From positions 186,001 to 250,000 of the forward strand of contig JANYCT010000051.1 in assembly GCA_025360105.1 (NCBI GenBank): a stretch of 64,000 nt of DNA. The letters are read 5' to 3'. The DNA is from Actinomycetes bacterium (GTDB taxonomy: Bacteria; Actinomycetota; Acidimicrobiia; Acidimicrobiales; Ilumatobacteraceae). Made by a program: the position numbers and the translations under genes. The notes under the pieces were generated by a model that saw only the letters and a list, made by a program, of their open reading frames with translations, made no database searches and was not told the origin of the DNA. Shown here one piece after another: positions 21,058-28,489 of the stretch (position 1 is its first letter; each line of letters begins with the position of its first letter).

Positions 21058-21090
21058 GGGAGTGGCCGCCGCTTCGCTTCGGCCACTCCC
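21058..21090. terminator. Bidirectional hairpin between ahcY and the YczE-like gene
   Basis: GGGAGTGGCCG and CGGCCACTCCC are perfect 11-bp arms around an 11-nt loop, 6 nt after the ahcY stop. The next gene converges from the other side. There is no T-run on either strand, as is usual for terminators of high-GC actinobacteria. Confidence 0.7.
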
Positions 21091-21155
21091 TCCGTGCACC
21101 TCGTCGCTGGCGCTTCCCTCGGCGCCTGCGACCGCGGCTACTCGGCCGAGTACAG

Positions 21156-21863
21156 CTAGGCGGCGGGGAGGATGTGGGTGTCTGGGTCGGGTGTGCTCGC
21201 AGCGGCGATGAGGCCGCGCGATTCGGCGAGCGGGGGAAGGGCGAGGCGGGGCAGGGTGATCTGCACCAACGGGCCGATGCCGAACATGAACATGAGCGTG
21301 CCGATGCCTGGCCGGACGCCAAGCAGCATGCCGCCGACGCCAACGCAGAGTTCGATGACGGTTCGTGCAAGGCGCACACTGTGACCACGCTGGATGAATC
21401 CGAGCATCAGCCCATCACGCGGACCGGGTCCCAGGCCCGCGCCGATGTAGAAGCCCGATCCGATGCCAATGATGATGATTCCCGCCACGAGGTATGCCAT
21501 GCGGCTGGCCAGCCGATCGGTGTGGGGCAGATGTGGCCCGACGATATCGACCACGAGCCCAATCACGATGGCGTTCAAGATGGTGCCCACCCCTGGCCGT
21601 TGGCGCAGCGGGATCCACAACAACAAGATCACCAGACCCATGCCCTCGATGACGATTCCCACGCGGATCCCGGTCTTGTTGCTGATGCCCTGATGCAACA
21701 TGTCCCACGGGGCGGCACCAAGTTGGGCATGCAGAATGAGGGCGATGCCTGCACCGAAGAGGGTGAGTCCGCCGACGCATCGGGCCAGGCGATTCACCCA
21801 ATCCGCCAGGTTCGAGCGGGGCGTATACGGACGTCGTGCGATCGTTGCATTCGGGGCTACCAC
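21156..21863 (-). CDS. YczE/YyaS/YitT-type membrane protein
   Basis: About 235 residues with five to six membrane helices. The family phrases GIALILHAQLGAAPWDMLHQG and GAGLGPGPRDGLMLGF are clear. Members are small integral membrane proteins of unknown transport or regulatory function, often beside regulators. The frame is open for another 300 nt upstream, but that part has no hydrophobic or family features and overlaps the next gene's promoter. GTG 21863 is chosen because TACGGT lies 8 nt before it, and it begins just before the conserved region. It converges on ahcY. Confidence 0.75.
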   Translation of the reverse strand: MVAPNATIARRPYTPRSNLADWVNRLARCVGGLTLFGAGIALILHAQLGAAPWDMLHQGISNKTGIRVGIVIEGMGLVILLLWIPLRQRPGVGTILNAIVIGLVVDIVGPHLPHTDRLASRMAYLVAGIIIIGIGSGFYIGAGLGPGPRDGLMLGFIQRGHSVRLARTVIELCVGVGGMLLGVRPGIGTLMFMFGIGPLVQITLPRLALPPLAESRGLIAAASTPDPDTHILPAA

Positions 21864-21877
21864 GGACACGAACCGTA
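21864..21877 (-). promoter_or_regulatory. -10 box for leaderless YczE-like gene
   Basis: On the minus strand TACGGT (21877-21872) stands 8 nt before the GTG at 21863. It supports the short start of that gene. Confidence 0.4.
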
Positions 21878-21976
21878 TCCGCCTCTGGCGGACAGCGACA
21901 GTGAGTTTCCTCTCGATAGTGGTGCTGTCGGCACCGGTTGGCAGGTGACGACGAACTCCTGTCTGGGCTGCTCGGC

Positions 21977-21993
21977 TACGCTTCGAGACACCA
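21977..21993 (+). promoter_or_regulatory. -10 box upstream of the 27-codon leader ORF
   Basis: TACGCT (21977-21982) lies 10 nt before the ATG at 21993, so the transcript probably begins at or near that ATG, which opens a short ORF instead of the main gene. Confidence 0.4.
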
Positions 21994-22076
21994 TGAGCGA
22001 GTGTCCCGAGCAACTTTCCCGTCGCGGTGGCCGACGTATCGACACAGTGCAGCGCCGCCCCACACGTACCCGCTAA
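21993..22076 (+). CDS. 27-codon leader ORF overlapping the O-antigen ligase start
   Basis: ATG 21993 opens a 27-residue Arg-rich peptide (MSECPEQLSRRGG..., eight Arg in all) that ends with TAA at 22074-22076. The last A of that stop is the first base of the next ATG (TAATG), so a ribosome finishing the leader is placed on the ligase start, which has no visible Shine-Dalgarno site. This makes translational coupling the likely role. The peptide itself resembles nothing I know. It is too short to judge coding bias, so the call rests on the overlap and the -10 box. Confidence 0.45.
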   Translation: MSECPEQLSRRGGRRIDTVQRRPTRTR

Positions 22077-23308
22077 TGCCTCACGATCCGCACACACTGT
22101 TGTTGTTGGCCGCAGGCCCACTTGTGTTGATCGAGTTGATGGTCGTGATACGAAAATTTCCGATTGTCGGGGCATGGGTCTTTATGACTGTTGCGGTGCT
22201 CGCCACCTTCTCGGTGGCTCCAGTATTGGCGTTGTTCGGCTTCAATGTCTTCCCAATCGACATCGTCTCTGCCGCGCTCGGCGGTGTGTGCGTGCTGCGT
22301 CTGCTCGAGCGACACCGGGCGGCCCGATCGCTGTGGGTTGTGCTCGGGCTGCTGGCTCTTGCTGCCCTACGCGGCGTGGGTTCGTTCGGCACACAGGGTG
22401 CGGTGAACGCTTCGCGAGGATTGCTGTACGTCTTCGTTGCGATTCTGTTCACCCAAGTGTGCCTCGGGGCGCAGGCTTGGCCGAAGCTGCAGCGGCTCTG
22501 GATGGTGACCGCTGGATTCCTCGTGGTGGCCGCCTTGGTGTACTTCGCCCGGTACGGGCTCAACACATATTCCGGTTCGGGTCAGCGCGCGCTCGACGCA
22601 AGCCAGGCCCTGATCGTTGCGCAGGCCGGGCTGTTGGCGATTGCTTTGCCCGGCCGCCGACAACGCGCGTTCGCGCTGCTGTGCTTTGTCGTGGTCCTCG
22701 CGAGTCAGCAGCGCACCGTCTGGGCCGCGACGTTGATGGCTGCGCTCGTGTTGGCCGTCGGGCACCGTAGCATCGATGGGCGGCGAGTATCGCGTACTGT
22801 TCGCCGAGGCCTTGTGGCATCGTTCGCTGCCGTTGTTCTGCTGCTCGTGCTCGGCCCGACGCAGCTGCAACAGAGCGTCTCGACCGCCACCTCCACGGTG
22901 TCGACCGATAGCAGCAGCAGTACGTTCGGTTGGCGTTTACAGGGATGGATCGATCTGCTTCGGCAGTATCAGACGAAGTCGATTGTCGATCAGGCGGTGG
23001 GTCAGCCGGCCGGAACCGGCTTCGTTCGAACCGTTGGCCGCGGCGTCGTGACCGCATCGCCGCACAACATGTATGTCACTGTGTTGCTGTCGCTCGGAGC
23101 CCTTGGGCTGGGGGCGTTCGTGGTGCTGCTTGCGACTGGCCTCCGCCGCTCGCAACGAGGCGGCATCGCGTTACGAGCGTTGGTGGCGGGATTGGTGGTG
23201 TTCGGGATCGGGTATCAATTTGCACCCGAACAGGGCTTGGTCGTTGGCGCCGCGCTCGCGCTCACCGTTCCGGCGCGACGAGCCGCAAAGGAACTGCAGT
23301 TCGCATGA
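22076..23308 (+). CDS. O-antigen ligase/polymerase-like membrane protein
   Basis: 410 residues with ten to twelve hydrophobic segments and one large loop between about 265 and 325. That loop holds FGWRLQGWIDLL and then SPHNMYV, matching the Wzy_C family pattern of an Arg followed later by an HN(x)Y motif before a membrane helix. Such proteins join or polymerise lipid-linked glycans outside the membrane. The gene begins in a TAATG overlap with the leader ORF and ends in an ATGA overlap with the next gene. It is the first full gene of the polysaccharide locus. Polymerase and ligase cannot be told apart by sequence. Confidence 0.8.
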   Translation: MPHDPHTLLLLAAGPLVLIELMVVIRKFPIVGAWVFMTVAVLATFSVAPVLALFGFNVFPIDIVSAALGGVCVLRLLERHRAARSLWVVLGLLALAALRGVGSFGTQGAVNASRGLLYVFVAILFTQVCLGAQAWPKLQRLWMVTAGFLVVAALVYFARYGLNTYSGSGQRALDASQALIVAQAGLLAIALPGRRQRAFALLCFVVVLASQQRTVWAATLMAALVLAVGHRSIDGRRVSRTVRRGLVASFAAVVLLLVLGPTQLQQSVSTATSTVSTDSSSSTFGWRLQGWIDLLRQYQTKSIVDQAVGQPAGTGFVRTVGRGVVTASPHNMYVTVLLSLGALGLGAFVVLLATGLRRSQRGGIALRALVAGLVVFGIGYQFAPEQGLVVGAALALTVPARRAAKELQFA

Positions 23309-25323
23309 CGGTTGACCTTGCGGTCTTGCTCACCTGCTTCAACCGACGAGAAACCACACTGCGATGCCTGGCGGGAGTTCACGCCCAGCGTGGCCTCGAC
23401 GACGTGACCCTCAGCGTGATTGTCGTCGATGATGGCGGTGACGACGGCACGTCGGCAGCGATCGCCCGCGAGTTCCCCGAGGTCATCGTGGTGCAGGGTG
23501 ACGGATCGCTGTATTGGACGGGTGGCATGCGTCGCGCTGACGAAGTGGGGTCGCGCACGCGGCCCGACTTCTTGCTCTGGCTGAACGACGACGTCGACCT
23601 AAAGCCCGACGCAGTCCGTGAACTCCTCGACGCAGCCGACGCGACCATGAGGCGGTCCCTGATCGTCGGCACGGTCCGCGACCCCGACACGGGTCGAGCG
23701 TCGTACGGGGGCTATCTGCAGACCGACAAACGCCGACCGCTGCGAATGCTGCGCGTCGAACCGAATGGCTCGTTGCAACCTGTGCACACAATGAACGGAA
23801 ATGTAGTGCTTGTGCCGCGCGAGGTTCGGGTCGCGGTCGGCCCGCTCGATGCTGGGTTGCCGCACAACATGGCCGACATGGAGTACGCGTTTCGCGCCCG
23901 CCGAGCGGGCTGGGAAGTCAACGTATCGCCCAGCTTCGTCGGGAGCTGTGCGGCGAATCGCGACAAGGCGCGTTGGGTAGACCCAGCGTTTCCGTTGCGT
24001 GAGCGTGTTCGCGCGCTTACCTCCCCCAAAGGTCTGCCGCCTCGTGCGTGGTTGCAGTTCACTCGCCGCCATTGCGGCTGGCGCTGGCCGCGGTACTTTG
24101 CGGGGCCATACGTGCGCAGCATCGTGTGCCGTATCGCCCCGACAGGCGATCTCGGCGGTCGCAGTGGCGCGACTGGCGAGGTGCGCGTCGTCCATGTGCT
24201 CAACGAGTTGAAGCGATCTGGCGCCGAGGTGATGCTGCTCAACGCAGCAAATGATTTCCGCAATGCAGGGGTCCGATCCAGTGTGATGTCGCTCGGCGGA
24301 GCCAGCGAGGATGCGGTTGTCGACCTGTTCACCCGGGCCGGCTATCCGGTGGTGCAGGCCGGCCAGCGACCGAGTTTGTTGAGATTTCTACGTTCGTACC
24401 ATCGGGAACTGCGGCTGTTGCATCCCCAGTGTGTGCATGTTCACCCCGAACGACGCTCGCTGCTCACCTGCCTCATGCCTCGGCTGATGGGCATGGACGT
24501 GGTCCGCACGATCCACAACAACTTCGGCTTCGAGGGTGTACTTTGGGCGAGAAAGACGCTTGAGCGACAAATCCTGCGCGTTGCCCGAGTGCAGACGGTG
24601 GCTGTGTCGCCGTCGGTGCAGGCGAACGAGCGCAACCGATTCCGGAATCCGACCACGCTTGTCTTCAACTGGTACGACGATGGTCGATTTGTTCCGCCGA
24701 GCGCAGCGATGAAGCAGTCGGCGCGCGAAGCGTTCGCCATACCGGCCAACCGTCGTGTCGTCGCTGTCATCGGCAATTGTTCCCACGTCAAGAACCACGG
24801 GTTGCTCCTCGACGCGATGGCGTTGATCCCCGCCGCACATCGACCGATCCTTCTGCATGTCGGCAACGGCGACACCTGTGTGGACGAGCGCCAGCAGTGC
24901 GAGGACATTGGGATCTCGGACGATGTGATGTTTCTCGGTTCGCTCGATGACGTCCTGCCTGTGCTGCTCGCGGCGGATCAGTTCGTGATGCCATCGTTGT
25001 ACGAAGGGATGAGCATCGCCGCGCTCGAGGCCCTCGCAAGTGGGCTGCCATTGCGTGTCGCTCCGGTGGCCGGGCTGCTCGACCTGGTTGCGCTGTTTGA
25101 TACGGTCCAGGCGGTTGCGCTGGATCCAAAAAGTTGGGCAGTGTCGCTGGAAGCAGTGACACAGACCCCGGAGCTTGCCGGGCCCAGCGGCGACCAGACC
25201 GAACGAACGCGGCAACTGTTCGGTATCGCTCGTGGCGTCGACCAATATGTGCGCCTGTATCGGCAATCGGCGCACCGAACGCGGGCGCGTCGAGACTCAG
25301 CTATGGGCACGGTGTTCCGGTGA
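23305..25323 (+). CDS. GT2-GT4 two-domain glycosyltransferase
   Basis: 672 residues with two catalytic domains. Residues 1 to about 275 are a GT2 enzyme: LLTCFNRRETTLRCL, VVDDGGDDGT, WLNDDVDL as the metal-binding acidic motif, and a GWEVNV region. It resembles rhamnosyltransferase-like GT2 proteins. Residues about 291-672 are a GT4/GT-B enzyme: VHVLNELKRSGAEVMLLNAA, VFNWYDDGRF, IGNCSHVKNHGLLLDA and the donor motif MPSLYEGMSIAALEALASG. The fused pair could add two successive sugars. The ATG 23305 overlaps the ligase stop (ATGA), which excludes the much longer open frame upstream. The following gene starts in its TGATG stop. Confidence 0.88.
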   Translation: MTVDLAVLLTCFNRRETTLRCLAGVHAQRGLDDVTLSVIVVDDGGDDGTSAAIAREFPEVIVVQGDGSLYWTGGMRRADEVGSRTRPDFLLWLNDDVDLKPDAVRELLDAADATMRRSLIVGTVRDPDTGRASYGGYLQTDKRRPLRMLRVEPNGSLQPVHTMNGNVVLVPREVRVAVGPLDAGLPHNMADMEYAFRARRAGWEVNVSPSFVGSCAANRDKARWVDPAFPLRERVRALTSPKGLPPRAWLQFTRRHCGWRWPRYFAGPYVRSIVCRIAPTGDLGGRSGATGEVRVVHVLNELKRSGAEVMLLNAANDFRNAGVRSSVMSLGGASEDAVVDLFTRAGYPVVQAGQRPSLLRFLRSYHRELRLLHPQCVHVHPERRSLLTCLMPRLMGMDVVRTIHNNFGFEGVLWARKTLERQILRVARVQTVAVSPSVQANERNRFRNPTTLVFNWYDDGRFVPPSAAMKQSAREAFAIPANRRVVAVIGNCSHVKNHGLLLDAMALIPAAHRPILLHVGNGDTCVDERQQCEDIGISDDVMFLGSLDDVLPVLLAADQFVMPSLYEGMSIAALEALASGLPLRVAPVAGLLDLVALFDTVQAVALDPKSWAVSLEAVTQTPELAGPSGDQTERTRQLFGIARGVDQYVRLYRQSAHRTRARRDSAMGTVFR

Positions 25324-26528
25324 TGATCCCGCGGTCACGCTGGCAGCTGACCCGGCTGGCTGATCGTGCACTGCGGATGCCCAGACATTTGGCGAGCGTG
25401 CACCGGGGTCCGCATCCTGCGGCGCCCGAGAACCGCCGCGCCGGACACCGGTTGCAATTGTTCAATCTCGACCTCCACATCGGTGTCATCAGCGATCTCA
25501 AGGATCTGTTCAACGATCTCGGTGTCGGGATCACCGACTGGACACTGTCTGGTCATGCCGATGTCATCGGTAGACACATCGAACCCGTGCGCGTCGTCAA
25601 TGAATTGACGTGGCGCTCAATGGGGCCGCAGATGGTCGATGAATTCGATCGTCGTTACGGCACGTTTCTCAGCGGGTTCGACGGCTTCGTCTGCACGCAC
25701 ACGCCGTCGTTCATTCCGTTGTTCATGCGCTACGGGAAGCCGATCATCGGGGTCGCTTCGACGCGCTACGAGCAGCCTTTCACTGCAGATCCCGAGCGTT
25801 GGCGTTGGCTCGACTCGCAGCTCAAGGCGGCGAGCGCGAGCGGACAACTCGCGCTCGTGGCCAACAACCGCGCAGATCGCGAGTATCTCCGTCGTTTCAC
25901 CGGGCTCGATGCCGAGTTGATCAGCAGCGTGTGTCGCTACCCGAACGCACCGTTCACCGGCCGCCGAGATGTCTTTGCCATTGCCTCGAAGTCGCCCGAG
26001 CTGGACCGTCTGATCGAGGTCGCCGCCGCCGGTGGGGCGCGTTCGCGCAAAGAACTCTTCCCGCTGCGGCCGACGTGGAAAGCGATGCACGACGTGCACG
26101 GCTGGGTGCACGTGCCCTACAACATCAGCCAGATGGCACTCTTCGAGCAGCACTACGCCGGGGTGCCGATCTTCATTCCCGACGATCGGTTCCTCGTTGA
26201 ACTCCGCGGCCGTTACCCGCAAGCGGTGTTGAGCCAGCTCTCGTTCAGGCAGGTCGCAGAACTCGACCCCTCAGTTGTGGCGTGGGATGACCCAAACAAG
26301 GTTGACAATCCGGAGGTGCTTCATTGGTGGCTGGATCGTGCCGACTTCGCGGCCCATGGCGCGCTCACAGGTGTCATCCGCTTCGGTTCATTCAACGAGT
26401 TGGCCGATCTGCTCCGATCGTGTGACGTCGAGGCCATCGCCGAGACGTACCGTGCAACCAACCGAGCGCGCGAGAGAACCGCATTGGCTCAGTGGGAGTC
26501 GTTATTGGCGCGCCACTTCGACCTCTGA
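25323..26528 (+). CDS. Glycosyltransferase-like protein of the polysaccharide locus
   Basis: 401 residues, no membrane segments. I do not recognise a definite family. Features that resemble GT-B enzymes are an early strand-rich region (LQLFNLDLHIGVISDLKDLF), a central FDGFVCTHTPSFIPLFMRYGKPIIGV block, and a late YNISQMALFEQHYAGVPIFIP segment in the place of a nucleotide-sugar-binding helix. Membership of a sugar-transfer family is inferred from that pattern and from its place, coupled by TGATG to the GT2-GT4 gene. It could also be a modifying enzyme. A 7-bp hairpin follows at 26541. Confidence 0.6.
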   Translation: MIPRSRWQLTRLADRALRMPRHLASVHRGPHPAAPENRRAGHRLQLFNLDLHIGVISDLKDLFNDLGVGITDWTLSGHADVIGRHIEPVRVVNELTWRSMGPQMVDEFDRRYGTFLSGFDGFVCTHTPSFIPLFMRYGKPIIGVASTRYEQPFTADPERWRWLDSQLKAASASGQLALVANNRADREYLRRFTGLDAELISSVCRYPNAPFTGRRDVFAIASKSPELDRLIEVAAAGGARSRKELFPLRPTWKAMHDVHGWVHVPYNISQMALFEQHYAGVPIFIPDDRFLVELRGRYPQAVLSQLSFRQVAELDPSVVAWDDPNKVDNPEVLHWWLDRADFAAHGALTGVIRFGSFNELADLLRSCDVEAIAETYRATNRARERTALAQWESLLARHFDL

Positions 26529-26540
26529 GGCGCTTGCGAG

Positions 26541-26559
26541 GCGCGCATGCGCTGCGCGC
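26541..26559 (+). terminator. GC-rich hairpin after the ligase-GT operon
   Basis: GCGCGCA and TGCGCGC pair around a 5-nt loop 12 nt after the stop of the preceding gene, before the promoter-like TACACT at 26604. No T-tract follows. A weak terminator between the two transcription units is plausible. Confidence 0.4.
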
Positions 26560-26603
26560 GATCTGTTCACTCAGTGAGGTGCTCGCCGGCGGGGTGGTGC
26601 ACC

Positions 26604-26616
26604 TACACTGAAGCGG
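26604..26616 (+). promoter_or_regulatory. -10 box upstream of the 21-codon leader ORF
   Basis: TACACT (26604-26609) lies 6 nt before the GTG at 26616 that opens a short ORF. The geometry is that of a leaderless transcript. Confidence 0.4.
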
Positions 26617-26681
26617 TGGTTCGACCGGTTCACCTTCGTTGCTCGGCCCTACGGCTTTGCGCGGGGGTTGCCCCGGCGTGA
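26616..26681 (+). CDS. 21-codon leader ORF overlapping the ABC flippase start
   Basis: GTG 26616 opens a 21-codon ORF (MVRPVHLRC...) ending with TGA at 26679-26681. The flippase GTG at 26678 overlaps this stop as GTGA. Just before the overlap CGGGG-GTTG-CCCCG (26662-26675) could fold into a hairpin that would hide the flippase start unless a ribosome reads through it. Two Cys codons are present. The design mirrors the leader before the ligase gene. Confidence 0.45.
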   Translation: MVRPVHLRCSALRLCAGVAPA

Positions 26682-28489
26682 CCGCTTTGCCTCAATCGGA
26701 GCGCCTTGGCACCCCGACACCCAGACTGCACCGGATCTTTCCCTCGTTCGAACTGATCGATCGGTCGCACAGCAGGCGGTTCTTGGTCTCGCTGGTTTTT
26801 TCGGCATTGCTCGCGGTTCTGGAGTCGGTCTCGCTGGTTTTGTTGTACGCACTCGTCGACGCGGCGTCGACCAAGGGCATCCCCACCGGGCGAGTTGCCG
26901 ACATCGCCGGCTGGTTCAACCTCAACACACGACGATCACTACTGACCGCGATGGGGGTGACCCTGTGTGTGGTTTATATTTCCAAGACGACGTTCGGCCT
27001 TCTGCTCCGCAAGTGGACTATCAAGATCCTGTTGGAAGCCGATACCGCTGTCCAGACGAGGTTCTTTTCCGAGTACCTCAACGCACCGCTGTCGTTTCAT
27101 CTGGCGAACAACTCGGCCACATTCGTCCGCAACATCACACGCACGCTCTCGGACGCGGTCGGTAGCGGCCTCAGCACCGTGTCCCAGGTTGTCTCCGATG
27201 GGCTGGTGCTGATCGCGGTGTTCGCAACGGCGCTCTTGGTGGAGCCCGTTGGTGCTCTCGTGGCAGCGGCGTATTTCACTGCGCTTGGACTCGTCATCTA
27301 CAAGGTGATCCGCCGCCGCCACTTGGCAGCATCGAAGCAGTACATGCGCGGCGCCCAGGCAACCTTGGCCGCCACAAATCAGGCGTTCGGCGCGATTCGC
27401 GAGATTGCGGTTGCCGGAAAGGGCGATGCGTTTTCCCGCCTGCTCAGCGCCGGTCGCGCCGACATTGTGGAATCGCAGGCGACCACGATGTTCTTTGGTG
27501 AGCTGCCCCGCTTCGTGCTCGAACTCGGTGTCGTGCTGGCTGCGGCGCCGATCATCGTGATCGTGCAGTCGAACGACTCGAATAGTTCTGCGGCGGCGAT
27601 CGCGCTGTTTGCTGCCGTCGCGTTCCGAGCGATGCCAACTGTCTCGCGGCTGCTGTCGGGTTTTGCGAGCGCGGTCTACACCCGTGTCGCAGCCACCGCA
27701 ATGCTCGACGCCGAGCGTGAAGTGACCGCGGCAATCGAAGCTGACAGCGTCCCCACGCTGAACGACGACGGACCGCAGTTGCACTTCAACGACAGCATTG
27801 TGTTCGACAACGTTTCCTTTCGCTACGGTGGCCATATCGAGAACACGTTGGTGCTCGAGCACATCTCGCTCACGATTCACCGTGGCGAGTACATCGGTCT
27901 CATCGGGGAGTCGGGCTCGGGGAAGAGCACTCTGCTCGATTTGATGGTCGGGCTGCAGCGGCCGACGAGCGGCGTTGTGTCGGTCGACGGAGTCGATATC
28001 GCCCATGCCCGCGATGCCTGGCGCGACCTGATCGGTTACGTGCCGCAGCACGTATACATCCTCGACCGCAGCGTGCTCGAAAACGTCGCGTTCGGTGAAC
28101 TCGGCGCAGACGGCATAGATCGCGATCGCGTGTGGGAGGCACTGGAGGCCGCCCACCTCGGCGACGTGATCCGCTCTCTCCCCAACGGCATCGAGACGGC
28201 TCTGGGTGAACGCGGTACCCGTCTCTCGGGTGGGCAGCAGCAGCGAATCGGGATTGCCCGGGCGCTGTATCGCAGACCCAAACTGCTGATCCTCGACGAG
28301 GCGACATCCGCGCTCGACACTGCAACCGAGCGAGAGATTCTCTCCGCGATCGACCAGCTCTCAGGAAGCGTCGCCATCGTGGCGGTGACGCACCGCCTGG
28401 CCTCACTCGATCATTGCGACCGCATTCTCGGGATCAGCGCTGGTCGGCTGAGCGAACTCCACAGTCGTCGCATCGATCCAGCGCCGTAA
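26678..28489 (+). CDS. ABC transporter, fused permease and ATPase (glycan/lipid flippase type)
   Basis: About 603 residues. An N-terminal exporter membrane domain of six helices spans about 30-320. The nucleotide-binding domain follows with Walker A GESGSGKS at 410-417, the signature LSGGQQQR near 515, Walker B LLILDEAT near 537 and the switch His in VTHR near 570. Single-gene half transporters of this kind act as dimers; in glycan loci they flip lipid-linked saccharides (PglK-like), which fits the surroundings. GTG 26678 is supported by the GTGA overlap with the short ORF ahead. The last 56 nt overlap the converging A-T-TE gene. Confidence 0.9.
   Translation: MTALPQSERLGTPTPRLHRIFPSFELIDRSHSRRFLVSLVFSALLAVLESVSLVLLYALVDAASTKGIPTGRVADIAGWFNLNTRRSLLTAMGVTLCVVYISKTTFGLLLRKWTIKILLEADTAVQTRFFSEYLNAPLSFHLANNSATFVRNITRTLSDAVGSGLSTVSQVVSDGLVLIAVFATALLVEPVGALVAAAYFTALGLVIYKVIRRRHLAASKQYMRGAQATLAATNQAFGAIREIAVAGKGDAFSRLLSAGRADIVESQATTMFFGELPRFVLELGVVLAAAPIIVIVQSNDSNSSAAAIALFAAVAFRAMPTVSRLLSGFASAVYTRVAATAMLDAEREVTAAIEADSVPTLNDDGPQLHFNDSIVFDNVSFRYGGHIENTLVLEHISLTIHRGEYIGLIGESGSGKSTLLDLMVGLQRPTSGVVSVDGVDIAHARDAWRDLIGYVPQHVYILDRSVLENVAFGELGADGIDRDRVWEALEAAHLGDVIRSLPNGIETALGERGTRLSGGQQQRIGIARALYRRPKLLILDEATSALDTATEREILSAIDQLSGSVAIVAVTHRLASLDHCDRILGISAGRLSELHSRRIDPAP

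Noticed and set aside
23801-26000. Mobile-element boundary within the polysaccharide locus
   Set aside because: No transposase, integrase, direct repeats or tRNA are visible; only the reversed fucosyltransferase hints at transfer.
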